From: Eunapius fragilis
Lineage: Eukaryota; Porifera; Demospongiae; Spongillida; Spongillidae
Assembly: GCA_963681505.1 (NCBI GenBank)
Contig: OY811972.1
Span: forward strand, 2,684,163-2,748,162
Direction: 5' to 3'
DNA length: 64,000 nucleotides
The notes under the pieces are model-generated. The model saw nothing but the letters and a program-made list of their open reading frames with translations. It searched no databases and was not told where the DNA came from. Of this stretch, positions 55,901 to 63,549 are shown in pieces. A program made the translations under genes and the position numbers. How positions within the stretch are numbered: the first letter of the stretch is position 1; every line of letters starts with the position of its first letter.

Positions 55901-58900
55901 ACTAAAATAAGGTCTGGATATAGTATGTCAGCATAAAACATATTACAATTTAGTTACATGTTTAGACACATCTGAGGAAAAAATCAAGCCTTTCAAAACA
56001 ATACCTACAGCAACGAATACATTCATATGCAACATAAGAGGTAAAAACCATTATAGTGATTGGAGAAATTCCTGGTACATCAATTGCTTGACTTACGTTA
56101 CAGCTACTAAATCATAATGTTTGGGTTAAGAGTTAAATAATGTGCACATATGTGCTACTTTAGAACACTGTATTTCCTGGGGATATGATTTTGGGGGGGG
56201 GGGGGGGGGGGGGGGGGGAGAGAGAGCACAAAAATTTATAGAAGAGTTGTAGAGCTCACTAACAGCATCACAAATATGCTCTTCTTTTTTAAAGGTGGTA
56301 TATAAAAACTTAATTGGATCAAGATTGAAGGGGGGAGAGCATACATGTAAATCAATTTTATGGGACAACTTCATAGTTCTTTTAAGTATGCTCTTCAGAT
56401 GTAGTTCACTGAACGCTATAGCAACATAATTAAATCATTGTTTTGTTTGCAGTGTTCATAGTTGTGTTGACGAATATGGTTGTAACTTCTATCTCGCATG
56501 ATTCACTATATAGTGGAACCTATAGCTACTTTACATTCAATGCTCAACAAAGCTAGTGCTAGATTTTTTGTGTATAAATGGCTTCACTTATCATTGGGCC
56601 TTTTTAGATAAGATCTTTGGTGTGTATGCGTGCATGCATGTTGGTGTACGCTTATATTCGGCTGAAGGAGCCTGTTTGGTGCAGGAATACATTCATTGAA
56701 TCCAAAGTTAAGCAAGCCAAAATGAAATGAGTGTCAGGACAGCAGCACTACAGTGGATCTTTTGTTTGAAATCCAGATTACACTGCCAAATAAGAAACGT
56801 AGGGACAAAACAGCTATAGAGTTTAAAGAATCCCTGATGGTGTACCTAGGCATGCACGATGGTGGGGGGGGGGGGGGGTTCAGAAGAGTCTGTGGGATTT
56901 GATTTACAATCTCTCCAAGCACCCTACTACTCCACTTCAGTCCTTTCCCCACTGCCTTTTGACAATAATCTTGCGATATCTTTCTATGAACGTTGAATTG
57001 TCCGCGATAATTCTATTGTCACTCAAGTGACGAAAGGTTAATGAAATGATCAATTTTTCAGCAATATCGGCAAGTATTTTGATGCTGGCGCTGGCATATA
57101 AGCTAGAAAACTGCCTTTCATCTTTAGTACTAAACAATAGAGGCAGGTACACAAAAGGAGGTTGCAAACAGGAACAGTTTTGCATTGGGTCTGTGTCATA
57201 ACAGTGTGCGCGTTTAGAGAACAAAAATACTCGTACCCAGTCCAACTGTTATTCACCATTTTTTCTTCTTTCCGCCACGAAGAACTTGAGTAAGAAACAG
57301 TGTTGAAGAGCGCCTACAGCATGAATCGCTGCAGCATTTATCCCGATTTTATCTTTAGAGGTAAGAAACATGTATGACCCATCGGACAAAGTACAAAATT
57401 GAGTAGTACCTAATTTGATATATAGGGCTTGATAAACAGAAAATCTCATACCCAAGCCATACACTTACTTTGCTATTCACCGACATACGGTAAGCCACAT
57501 CTACGCTTTACGGTATACACAAAACCCTTTTGGTTATTAACCAACAAGGCAAGCACGATGTAAAGCGAATCCCATAAAGAAGAAGGTGGTAGCTACATGG
57601 CTGATCCAGAAAAGGACTATAGTGCGTTAGCTACGGGGCTGATCCAGAAATGAAGGTCTATAAGCACAGCAGCTACGAGGTTGATCCAGAAAAGAACCAT
57701 GGCCAATGAGATTGAGCGTGACAGCTACATGTATGAGGCTGATTCAGAAAAGAAGCCCTGTAGCGTGACAGCCACCTCTGTGAGTCCAGACAATTATTGG
57801 TAAAGATTGTTTATTACTTAGTTTACAGACCAGAAGTATACCTAGGTAGTTGGTGGTAGGCTCCAGCCATGTGCATGTAAAAGTAACATTATTAATACTG
57901 TCCGATTTGCTAAATGAATTCCATACAAGACTCGGATGTCCTATTAAGTTACAAAGCCTGCTCCAATAATGACGCACTACCGTAGGTGTCTTAGATGTCT
58001 TAGAACTACTACCATCAAAAAGGTATGTTAGAGCAAGATCAATGAACCTTGCTTTTATGAATATATATGCTTTGGATTGCAGTAAGGGTACTAGCTAGTG
58101 AAGCAAGGTTCATTATATGATGCATGTGAATGGCTTCACATGCAGGCCTGTGCATGCCTTGTTAACAGCCTTGTTAACAATTGGTTGCATGCTGGTGCGA
58201 ATTAATTACACTGTTTTTAAGTTACATATACTAATGAAGGTGTTTTAATAGCTGCAATCATTTCCTATAGCTACTCCCTTTACGAACCCAGGAGTATAAT
58301 GTTGGTCTTGAAAAAGTTCTGCAAGCTAGTGTTTATTGGACTTCCACCAGTAGACACCCGCTAGCTTCATCAAGTTCCCTTCATGTTGAGACATCCACGC
58401 CCCTTGCTCGTCCTCATCAGAGTACCCTACTTTACCTTGATGCCGCACTTCCATGTTGGGATACCTCTCCCCCCTCTTGGACCATTCCATCCAGTTAACG
58501 CCCCCCCCCCCCCCCCCCCCCCCCTCCACATCGTGTATGTAACCCCTGCTTCCACCTCCACAAGTAGGCACCATTTGGAGATCATCAATACACCCACCAT
58601 CTTCTTATCTAGGAACAGGGGTCTGCTGCAACTAAATTTTGTTGCAGTCCAATGGGCTCCATGTCATTATCACCCACAGTATATTAATATGGATGCTCAT
58701 ATAAGCTAGTATTTAATATAAATTGCTTGCTTTCAAATTCGTCAATTGTGTGGCTGGTTATATTGCAGGAGTGTGGAGATATGAGAATGATGAATAACAC
58801 CACAAAATATAATGGCCTTATTTTAAAAGGGTCTAGCTAATATCTCTTAAAAAATTGTCTTGTTACTATCCCTTATCTCATGAAGAATACAGATGAAACA

Positions 58901-59558
58901 AGTAATAAAAACATTCTCAATGAGAAAGTAGGTGGCATATAGGATTGTAAGGCAATAGGGGTGTAAAAAGGAAGGAAACGATGGTATAATAAGAAGGGGG
59001 ACTTTATTTCGCCGATTTGTAGAACAGTACGTTCGTATGTGAAATATAGGATTATTATCTTTCCCCTTCTTATTAGACCCTTAGTTTTTACACCACTATT
59101 CCCCTCCAATCCTAAATGCCACCAACATTCTCATAGAGAATGTTTTTATTACTTGTTGATAATTAATATCTCCATATCATCAGGTAATCATGACAATGAG
59201 CCAACACCTTCGTGAAGCAAGACAACAACTCCGTAATATAATAAAACAGAAGCAACAAACAGAACAACAACTCCAAGACACTGGGAAACGGAAGGAACAA
59301 GCAGAACAACAACTCCAGGACACTAGAAAACAGAAGGAACAAACAGAACAACAACTCCAGGATACTAGGAAACTGAAGGAACAAACAGAACAACAACTCC
59401 AGGACACTATGAAACAGAAGGAACAAACAGAACAGCAACTCCAAGACATAAAGCAAATGGTTGAGTCACATCCAATCACTAAGACAGAAAACTTTATGGC
59501 GGCTTGTAACTCCATTAGCACTTCTGAAACCAACGTGTTTGCGATCACATCTCACTAG
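34012..59558 (+). CDS. Ankyrin-repeat/coiled-coil gene 2, gene span
   Basis: Predicted exons: 34012-34020 (start), 34085-34183, 37748-37846, 39149-39250, 44448-44549, 54617-54715, 55686-55757 and 59184-59558. All are phase 0. The product would be a short Met-start leader, five full ankyrin repeats, a half repeat and a coiled coil of five 14-residue units. It is the tandem paralog of gene 1, with shared introns, and contains a retrotransposon-broken exon at 49139. A 200-N assembly gap at 36429-36628 could hide an exon. Function is unknown; a scaffold or protein-interaction role is inferred from the domains only. Confidence 0.7.
34085..34183 (+). CDS. N-terminal ankyrin exon (gene 2)
   Basis: A 99-bp phase-0 exon (CACAG acceptor, GTGAGC donor) encoding AATQLLSAAQDGDIATVRRL, then LTIRGVSVDVADE. 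It is a capping ankyrin repeat clearly diverged from types A and B and more GC-rich. Its gene 1 equivalent is outside the window. Confidence 0.75.
34938..35040 (+). pseudogene. N-terminal Cys-rich motif of the unrecognised family, fragment
   Basis: Encodes CRVCGRLLVAPDNKPK...NQCTEFAADLHLVF, parallel to CRVCRSYLVATRKRS...CTEFSERL at 4600. No downstream part of the gene follows; minisatellites begin about 60 bp later. Confidence 0.45.
35097..35330. repeat. 24-bp minisatellite, left block
   Basis: Units of the type GGCTGAGATGAGACTGGTAC, with internal variants, about nine to ten copies. A second block of the same unit lies at 35755-35875, on the other side of the G-rich array. Confidence 0.85.
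35340..35745. repeat. G-tract minisatellite array
   Basis: Five imperfect units of about 60-75 bp, each with GTCCGCTTT(C/T)(G/A)GCTGATTC, ATTCAACCAGCG and a run of 8 to 19 guanines. The G-runs are dense enough for multiple G-quadruplexes. The open frames across it are repeat artefacts. Confidence 0.85.
35755..35875. repeat. 24-bp minisatellite, right block
   Basis: Five units of GGCTGAGATGAGACTGGTAC type, matching the block at 35097-35330. Confidence 0.85.
36429..36628. other. Assembly gap (200 N)
   Basis: Exactly 200 unresolved bases abutting a 21-bp tandem repeat. The round length suggests a placeholder; the real gap size is unknown. Confidence 0.98.
36629..36999. repeat. 21-bp minisatellite next to the gap
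   Basis: About 18 copies of CACTGGTGGAGTGGGGGTGTC, with a few 20-bp units. The array continues into the gap on its left, so its true size is unknown. The period of 21 produces open frames in several phases, none credible as genes. Confidence 0.9.
37000..37747. other. Intron of gene 2, no supported gene
   Basis: Contains poly-C near 37493-37512. From about 37690 it carries the usual sequence leading into a type B exon. Confidence 0.4.
37748..37846 (+). CDS. Ankyrin exon, type B (gene 2)
   Basis: A 99-bp phase-0 exon (GTTACAG acceptor, GTTGGC donor) encoding KGWSPLMRASEKGHVEVV and ending NVNHTSK. Confidence 0.85.
37847..39040. other. Intron of gene 2 with an unclassified insertion
   Basis: The standard B-to-A intron is lost after about 37935 and resumes only at 39074. 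The intervening 1.1 kb is AT-rich with no supported ORF; its right end is the RSS-like terminus at 39067. 37970-38060 has a possible hAT-like start (CAGGGTTCCTATAG), but no partner end was found. Confidence 0.4.
39041..39078 (-). mobile_element. Second Transib-like terminus
   Basis: On the minus strand it reads CACAGTGGGTTAGGACCCGA, then CATTTG. This matches the right end of the element at 22502-24416, including the inner GACATTT motif 11 nt after the heptamer. It is followed on the plus strand by CTTTGGTACGAGCCACC. Uninterrupted intron copies read AAATCTTTGGTACGAGCC (12797), so CTTTG (39074-39078) is the expected 5-bp target. The opposite end was not found. Confidence 0.55.
39149..39250 (+). 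CDS. Ankyrin exon, type A (gene 2, first)
   Basis: A 102-bp phase-0 exon (CATACCAG acceptor, GTAAGT donor) encoding INGTPVYMASREGHHDVV and ending NIATSD. Confidence 0.85.
39595..40800. repeat. Intron of gene 2, duplicated blocks and simple repeats
   Basis: Copy of gene 1 segments 11690-12260 and 13345-14240. It contains a poly-C run of about 30 (40098-40129) and a TA repeat (40364-40392). No gene was seen. Confidence 0.6.
40855..41300 (+). repeat. Intron duplication (second copy 45490-45910)
   Basis: Shared phrases include GGGTTCTCCTCATACTTTT, CACGGGAACTA and CCACCTACAAGCATGTAC, in the same order and orientation. Non-coding. Confidence 0.7.
41870..43600 (+). pseudogene. Unrecognised repeat-borne gene family, copy 3 (decayed)
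   Basis: At 43392-43430 one frame reads QQGAVSIHAKF. At 43437-43545 another reads EVADKVKHLLCIVKEHLITI followed by PTPQK. This aligns with GEQGAESIHSQ and RLKCIMKEHYLKVSPQ...PPKQK at 27370-27520. Upstream, 42800-42920 has an EKEVLTLRDEVSIAE-type helical stretch. Many stops and shifts show that this copy is dead. Confidence 0.4.
43890..44190 (+). repeat. Duplicated segment (second copy 47800-48020)
   Basis: CTTCCACAAACCG(C/A)CATTGCTG, TTACAATTAGCCCTGGCCTG and ACAAATATGCGAAGCA phrases are shared. Non-coding. Confidence 0.7.
44448..44549 (+). CDS. Ankyrin exon, type A (gene 2, second)
   Basis: A 102-bp phase-0 exon (TTAACAG acceptor, GTAAGT donor) encoding GNVTPLYAASYGGHHDVV and ending NIARSD. 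It is the most diverged type A exon, and its upstream intron differs from the standard block. Confidence 0.85.
44897..45070. mobile_element. pogo/Tigger-like MITE
   Basis: A 174-bp element with ends CAGTCTACCCTCGATA and its complement TATCGAGGGTAGACTG, flanked by TA on both sides (44895-44896, 45071-45072). CAGT...ACCCTCGAT ends with TA duplications are characteristic of pogo-group mariner relatives. There is no ORF. Confidence 0.75.
45071..48388. other. Intron of gene 2, no supported gene
   Basis: Includes the duplicated block 45490-45910, a degenerate ACACACATAC-rich stretch (46583-46660), an ATC run (46858-46907), and a pair of related segments at 46445-46505 and 47565-47605. The open frames are repeat-driven. 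Confidence 0.4.
46858..46907. repeat. ATC triplet run
   Basis: About 15 uninterrupted ATC triplets within a longer CAC/CAT-rich stretch. Confidence 0.9.
48389..48720 (+). repeat. Satellite-linked dispersed repeat, copy 3
   Basis: A partial 72-bp satellite unit (48389-48470) is followed by the same dispersed block as at 684-960, here with several small deletions. Confidence 0.7.
49139..49155 (+). pseudogene. Ankyrin exon type B broken by a retrotransposon LTR
   Basis: The normal acceptor (TATTACAG) is followed by AAAGGTT, a roughly 10-bp deletion relative to other B exons, then GATGGAAAT. The 5' LTR of the Gmr1-like element begins immediately after. The remainder of the exon is not found beyond the 3' LTR. 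This repeat unit is therefore destroyed, but skipping it preserves the frame. Confidence 0.75.
49156..49448 (+). repeat. 5' LTR
   Basis: 293 bp, TGTGAAGGAC...ACTGTGACA, with TG/CA ends. A TATATAAGG box (near 49316) is a plausible promoter element; it is present in both LTRs. Confidence 0.85.
49451..49468 (+). promoter_or_regulatory. Putative primer binding site
   Basis: TGGTGGCAGCGGTGGAAT starts two bases after the LTR. It begins with TGG, complementary to a tRNA CCA end. The tRNA was not identified. Confidence 0.55.
49526..50290 (+). pseudogene. Gag with SCAN-like capsid C-terminal domain
   Basis: The first frame (49526-50089) begins MSTRSGRSYKP, has an E/R-rich coiled segment, then LSEQDDVESYLTTFEHIM, WAVKLAPQLTGKAQQAY and RRYNISEETYRQRFR. 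This is the SCAN-domain-like capsid fold known to derive from Gmr1-like gag. It stops at 50087; the remaining SCAN helix (VWVTERKPKTLTEAAEMADN) continues in a shifted frame. A clean zinc knuckle is not visible. Confidence 0.8.
50510..50770 (+). pseudogene. Retropepsin-like protease
   Basis: GTEVRDIMLDTG carries the Asp-Thr-Gly catalytic triplet (50561-50569). A one-base-shifted frame continues with VCMEVDGCVINTVAAV and PMAVLLGVDV, the second half of a retropepsin fold. The frame break is soon after the active site. Confidence 0.7.
50860..51790 (+). pseudogene. Integrase zinc region and catalytic core
   Basis: KVLKVLQETDPTLKALRG, GHLGKHKT...FYWPTVRRDVAEF and CKHCETCQKS form the HHCC region. 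The core has AMDIVGPLP, EILTDQGSNF and HPQTDGLVARFNQT. In the last motif the catalytic glutamate is replaced by alanine (GCG at about 51574). Several frame breaks occur (near 51115, 51245, 51435 and 51525), so no continuous protein could be made. Confidence 0.8.
51797..52444 (+). pseudogene. Integrase C-terminal module and start of RT
   Basis: A 215-codon frame contains KRWYDKNARQRVFNKGDSVL, AQWQGPYKVLKQVGK (GPY/F module) and LFHINMLCEFF. After a linker come the RT N-terminal landmarks FSSVMSNTPGQTTLTEH and LPPYRIPHAYRGAVEKEI. The frame is lost at the end, where a shift occurs in the fingers region. Confidence 0.8.
52445..53115 (+). pseudogene. Reverse transcriptase
   Basis: Motifs in scattered frames: PIVPVKKKDGSLRLCVDYRW, SDAYPMPRVDDLIDQLGG, DLTGGYWQVPVSEK, QFNRMPFGLKGAPATF, AYIDDLIIFS (catalytic YIDD intact), CAYLGHVVDSG and FLGLTDYYRHFI. 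At least four frame breaks occur. Confidence 0.8.
53120..53695 (+). pseudogene. RNase H
   Basis: NQAFEDLKDHLCTSPVLQSP, LQTDASDRGLGAVLNQRD, TIEKE and LMGCQFTVETDHWALLWM, then RKGPKNRNADGLSR: the gypsy RNase H domain with its Asp/Glu residues. The frame continues into the 3' LTR and stops at 53693. Confidence 0.85.
53603..53619 (+). promoter_or_regulatory. Polypurine tract
   Basis: GAAGAAGGAGGGAGGAA lies directly before the 3' LTR, as required for plus-strand priming. Confidence 0.8.
53620..53920 (+). repeat. 3' LTR
   Basis: About 301 bp, TGTGAAGGACC...CCGTGATA. It differs from the 5' LTR by a 9-bp indel and around twenty substitutions by eye. The terminal CA has mutated to TA. Confidence 0.85.
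53921..54616. repeat. Intron of gene 2, copy of the 1000-1260 region
   Basis: 53995-54240 matches 1019-1250. The rest is unremarkable intron leading to the next B exon. Confidence 0.6.
54617..54715 (+). CDS. Ankyrin exon, type B (gene 2, last full repeat)
   Basis: A 99-bp phase-0 exon (TTACAG acceptor, GTTGGG donor) encoding GGWSPLIAASARGHVEVV and ending NFNHTNK. Confidence 0.85.
55686..55757 (+). CDS. Terminal half ankyrin exon (gene 2, C)
   Basis: A 72-bp phase-0 exon (CATTAG acceptor, GTGTGT donor) encoding DGITALKYAKKKEIVNILKT then LPSE, the counterpart of 19901-19972. Confidence 0.8.
55758..57588. other. Intron of gene 2, no supported gene
   Basis: Contains the segment inverted relative to gene 1 (55881-56080), a poly-G run of about 33 (56186-56218), the point (about 56420-56440) where gene 1 carries its 7-kb insertion, and a poly-G near 56863. 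From about 56450 it is collinear with gene 1 28510-28995. Confidence 0.5.
57589..57775. repeat. Degenerate tandem repeat
   Basis: Four imperfect units containing AGCTAC..GGCTGATCCAGAAA with spacing of about 45-60 bp. No gene was seen. Confidence 0.6.
57776..58896. other. Intron of gene 2, no supported gene
   Basis: 58395-58700 is the paralog of 31137-31380. A poly-C run lies at 58501-58524. Short direct copies of GCAAGGTTCAT flank 58050-58110. Confidence 0.4.
58897..59157. mobile_element. Palindromic MITE, copy 5
   Basis: Both arms are present (AACAAGTAATAAAAACATTC and complement), with a loop around TTCGCCGATTTGTAGAACAG. It sits 26 bp before the coiled-coil exon acceptor, as in gene 1. Confidence 0.75.
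59184..59558 (+). CDS. Terminal coiled-coil exon (gene 2)
   Basis: After CATATCATCAG the frame reads VIMTMSQHLREARQQLRNII, five 14-residue units of KQKEQTEQQLQDTR type, then QMVESHPITKTENFM and a stop at 59556. It matches the gene 1 exon except for unit number. The N- and C-terminal non-repeat parts are more conserved than the unit count. Confidence 0.8.
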   Translation, partial: VIMTMSQHLREARQQLRNIIKQKQQTEQQLQDTGKRKEQAEQQLQDTRKQKEQTEQQLQDTRKLKEQTEQQLQDTMKQKEQTEQQLQDIKQMVESHPITKTENFMAACNSISTSETNVFAITSH

Positions 59559-59814
59559 CCACATTTAATGTATTTCGTCAATTTTGTTTGATATACTATA
59601 ATTTTCTCTGATCATGCTGTATAATTAATGTGTATGGATATAATTATGCTCATTTAACTATTTGTTTGTCATGTATATTCATAGCCAAGTATATAGCAGT
59701 GCTAAAGCGTTGGTGGTTATGTAAGTTGCGAAATTTACGGAAATCTGATCGTATATTTATCAAAGTGGTGTGTAACTGCTTGCGTCATGACAACAGACCA
59801 AGCCATAGCACGAT

Positions 59815-60180
59815 ATGTCTGTAGGTCGGCAACCGGAGAGTTCTCCGGAATCCGTTGTCCGTCCTCAACCTCGTTTGTCATTATCGGCGCTAGACTCGCT
59901 CCCGCCATTAGCGCCCCCATTGTTGCTTGACCTGAATGCTGTGCCATCTCCTAAAAGGACAAAAGTGAGGGGCATCTGTAATTATTGTCCCGTAACAAGT
60001 GCTCTCCCTTCAGTAGAACGTGTATATGGCCACTTCCTAGACGTCCCTGAATTCAGGCACCCCCAGATCAGTGGTCCTTGCCCTGGCATACCTTCTGGCA
60101 AGAAGCAACTTCTCCTGGAACGGGAGAAAACACGCAGCCAGCGTGCTGACGAAATCATAAACACAGTCCAATGCCGCTAG
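59815..60180 (+). CDS. ORF of unknown function
   Basis: 121 codons from ATG with a proline/leucine-rich N-terminus, a SPKRTKVRGICNYC segment and a charged end (LLLEREKTRSQRADEI). Coding-like composition. It could be an N-terminal exon of a repeat-borne gene, since it directly abuts LINE RT sequence. No family was recognised. Confidence 0.3.
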   Translation: MSVGRQPESSPESVVRPQPRLSLSALDSLPPLAPPLLLDLNAVPSPKRTKVRGICNYCPVTSALPSVERVYGHFLDVPEFRHPQISGPCPGIPSGKKQLLLEREKTRSQRADEIINTVQCR

Positions 60181-60189
60181 CCTCAGGTA

Positions 60190-60927
60190 CGCTTCCTAAG
60201 ATGCATGCAGGAGCAACCCAAGTGTAATGATGCACTGCAAAGCCCCGGACCCCTGCTCAAACTCAGCTGGGCTTGTTTCCAAACTAAATCAGATGGATCA
60301 ATGCACATGCTATCTGAAAAAGTCTGATGAACCTCCTAATCAAATAACTGCAATCCTTCCAGTGCTACAGAAGGAGGGGTGCATCTGGCAATATGGACCA
60401 TCCGACAGAAGCCACCACATTGACGTAGCAGCAACAGAGCAACTTGTGAGTCGACAGAAACTACCTCTTTTAGCACTAAAAGCTTAGAGGCGTTTGCCCT
60501 TTTCTCCGCAATGAACTTGGCACAAAAGATTTGGTCCCCAATCGGCACGCCTAAGATTTCAAAGTTCAGTGCATTTGACTTCTTCATCTCATCGAAAAAG
60601 CCATCAAGGTCTCTTTTACTGAAAAATTCACATTTGGAAGAATTTATAAAGAGACCTAGTGGAGGACCAAGCAGTTTAATAATTCTGAGTGCCTGTAACA
60701 CTGCCTGTTTTGCCCCAGCCATCATCCATGTACCAGGGGTGAAATGAAAGCTGTGAGCAAATCGAGTCAGCTGCAATAGCAGTAACCACCTTATGAAGAA
60801 CCAAGCAAAAATGTAAAGGTCCTAATGGGTCTCCCTGCTGGACTCCAGTCTCCGATCTCAATGCCCCCATGGCAGGCAACAGTAAGGGGTGCTCACCGTA
60901 ACACCATGCTGCCCATTGGAAGAGCTC
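60190..60927 (-). pseudogene. LINE reverse transcriptase, downstream part (minus strand)
   Basis: The minus frame reads WCYGEHPLLLPAMGALRSET, GVQQGDPLGPLHFCLVLHKV, SFHPWYMDDG, PLGLFINSSKCEFF and ALNFEILGVPIGD, then CTPPSVALEGLQLFD with a stop near 60337, and continues QAQLSLSRG to about 60190. These are RT motif B, the YMDD-type catalytic box, and thumb. An extra shift separates the motif C region (60676-60780) from the downstream frame. Confidence 0.75.
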
Positions 60928-60929
60928 AG

Positions 60930-61107
60930 AAAAGTGTTCCCTGCATTAGGTGTTGCCTGTCCATTTGGGGTTGAGAATATTGTACATGGGTTACGCATGT
61001 GTGTTGAAGAGCATGGGAATGACAATGATTTTGTAGTGATGAAGATTGACTTGCGGAATGCTTTTAATCTTGTTTCTCGCCAAGCTCTCCTTGAGGAATG
61101 CTCTCCT
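60930..61107 (+). pseudogene. LINE reverse transcriptase, upstream part (plus strand)
   Basis: The plus frame reads PALGVACPFGVENIVHGLRM, NDFVVMKIDLRNAFNLVSRQ and ALLEEC. This is the RT region up to and including motif A (D in KIDLRNAF). It should lie immediately before the WCYGEHPL part, but points the opposite way. The two pieces meet head to head at about 60928. Confidence 0.75.
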
Positions 61108-61201
61108 TTGAAGAATTGGTGAGGAGAGAAAAATTCAGAAGCCTTCACCTTAGTGAAATATTAGTTATTAAATTTGTTAGTACCGGTAATAATGAGCTCT
61201 A

Positions 61202-62118
61202 TCAGGAACTACGATAGTAGTTCCTATATAGGAATTGACCCGGGTCGTGAAATCATTAAAAAAAACGCGACCCGCGTATAACTCGCGTACCAAGAAACGG
61301 ATAGTTTAGCTCTTTGTTCCAATCGAACCAGAAGGCAAAGACGGCCATTTTAATGTTTTGTTCCAGTCTTCAAACTGTTTGCTTTAAGAGAACAAAAAAG
61401 TTCGTGTTTTACCTCGTCCCCAGGCCAAATCTTCTCCGTCGTCGTCGTCGTCGTCGTCTTCTAATTCTCGGGTGAGTATAACTCCTGATAGGAATGGTTT
61501 TAAAGAGCACCAATTATATCAATCGCTTTAGAATCTCCTGGAAGGCCATCTTCAAGTATCAGATGTATGAATAAAGCATAAAACTGACATACGTAATCAT
61601 TACGTAATGCGTAGTGTTAAATAGAAGCGTTCCCATGGCGACATTTACGTATATTTAGAATTGTGCAAACAAAAGAGGAGAGCAGACGACGTGTTTGAAT
61701 TCTCCCGCGTTCCTTACAGTGATCCCAAACAAAAGCGGGCGTCTGCTCGTGACGGTAATTGAAGCGGAGGGGGGGCACTTGTCAGTATTAATAATCGATA
61801 AAAAATGATAATTAAAAAATAGAGGAAACAAGTAAAGAAAAACATTCTCTAACGAGAAAGTTGGTGGGATATAGGAATTGGAGGCAAAGGTGGTGTAAAA
61901 AGGAGGAGAACAAGGTTTTGAGAAAAGGGTAAATGAGACAAAAATCCTATATTTAGCACGTGTAAATGTAACAGAACCAAAAGAAGTGCTAAATATAGGA
62001 TTTTTGTCTCATTTACCCTTTTCTCAAAACCTTGTTCTCCTCCTTTTTACACCACCTTTGCCTCCAATTCCTATATCCCACCAACTTTCTCGTTAGAGAA
62101 TGTTTTTCTTTACTTGTT
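61202..62118 (+). mobile_element. Composite palindromic element, copy 2
   Basis: 917 bp, starting TCAGGAACTACGATAGTAGT and ending with the palindromic MITE arm CTTTACTTGTT. It is the same unit as 15936-16895 in opposite orientation, with fewer triplet repeats (61437-61460) and a shorter G-run. Flanks differ from those of copy 1. Confidence 0.7.
61827..62118. mobile_element. Palindromic MITE, copy 6
   Basis: Nearly perfect arms (AACAAGTAAAGAAAAACATT and complement) with a loop of about 24 bp. It occupies the same place in the composite element as copy 1. Confidence 0.8.
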
Positions 62119-63549
62119 TCAATTTGCATTGATATGTAATTGTCAATTAAGCCCATTAAACGTTAATCTCCAGCGCGTCGTCCTTCTTTAAGCACAGTTA
62201 TAGCGTCCTTCTTTTTGAACTATATTGCCATAATAAGAGCAGCATATTTCATTTTCCGATTATACGAAGCTCACTCCTTTTTGAACTTTGATGATATAAA
62301 TTATATCAAGAACAGCTAGTTTAATATACTGATTTTACCAACTCGTCTACCTATTTTAGCAGGAATTGGTCATTTCACTCATTTGTTAACAATGCCTTTG
62401 ACGCAGCATATTGACAGAATTATATGAACGACAAACTACTATAAAAAATATTTTTTAAGAAAGCTGGCATTATATTCATTCCTTTCTTCAGTTGTAAATG
62501 TGGTTTTACATTATAAAAGAATTTCATAAACATTTTATTGTAGTCATCTCTGACCTCACACACTAAGCATAGTCTGTATCATTGGCATTGCCGCTGTCAA
62601 CTGGCAATTTTATGGTACTGCTTTGCCATTTAAATGTTCCAACATGACCCCTTCGATTTCCTTATACGAATTTGCAAGATGACGGGGATAAAATTACTTT
62701 TGTCATGTGACCAATTCTAATTTCGATCAATGATAATTCTAGCTACCAAATTGATACCATTGTTTTTATACTTCAACATCGTCCTTATGTAGCTGACATA
62801 TTGAATTATATTAGTGGACACGCCTCTTCTGATCCGTGCCATTCACTCGAAAGCTACCGGCCGAATTAATTGTGAAGTTTCAGCATCAAAGTTATGGCAA
62901 AGTATGATATGCGCATTCATCAAGTTATCTCCATGAATGCCATTGCAAATATACATTAATCTCTCCCAGGGTACATTTTTACTTTTAGTGCCTTATAGAG
63001 GTAAGCAATCAAATTTTAATAATGTATTATTTTTATATACTGCTGATATTCATTGATCATGACGTTGCGGCATGCGCAAAGTATGGATATAATATTACGT
63101 CCAATCTACATCATGCGACTAGTATAATGGTCCTGAACAATATTTGCCGGATCCAAAGAAATTAATATGCGGCACACGAGAGGAGGATGCGGTACGTAGC
63201 CGTTTGAACCCTCGTTGATTATGTTGGCCACAGGGGAAAAAACCATGATTCATAATCCCATGTCGATTCTTATAATCACACTTGTTGTAAAATCACCGCA
63301 TGATATGCTAAATTATCTATAAAATTCATTCCATGAACGCGCTTTTTCCCGTCTAATATACGCTCTTTGAGTTCTTCATGCAGAGTCCAGACACACATGT
63401 TCCAATAAAATACAACTGGATCAGTATGCAGCAAAGCTACGGTATAACCGCACACACTTGAAATCTCACATATAGACTTCAGGGCTATACACTACTAGCT
63501 CTAGCTCTATGAGTACGCAGCATCTACATCTACATCTATCCATTTGCAA
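62119..63549. other. Intergenic, no supported gene
   Basis: AT-rich sequence with no repeats shared with the rest of the window and no domain-bearing frame. It probably includes the 3' flank of the minus-strand gene that follows. Confidence 0.4.

Noticed and set aside
60190..61107. Firm twin-priming call for the inverted LINE pieces
   Set aside because: The copy lacks a 3' tail and target duplication, which twin priming would leave; kept only as a possibility.
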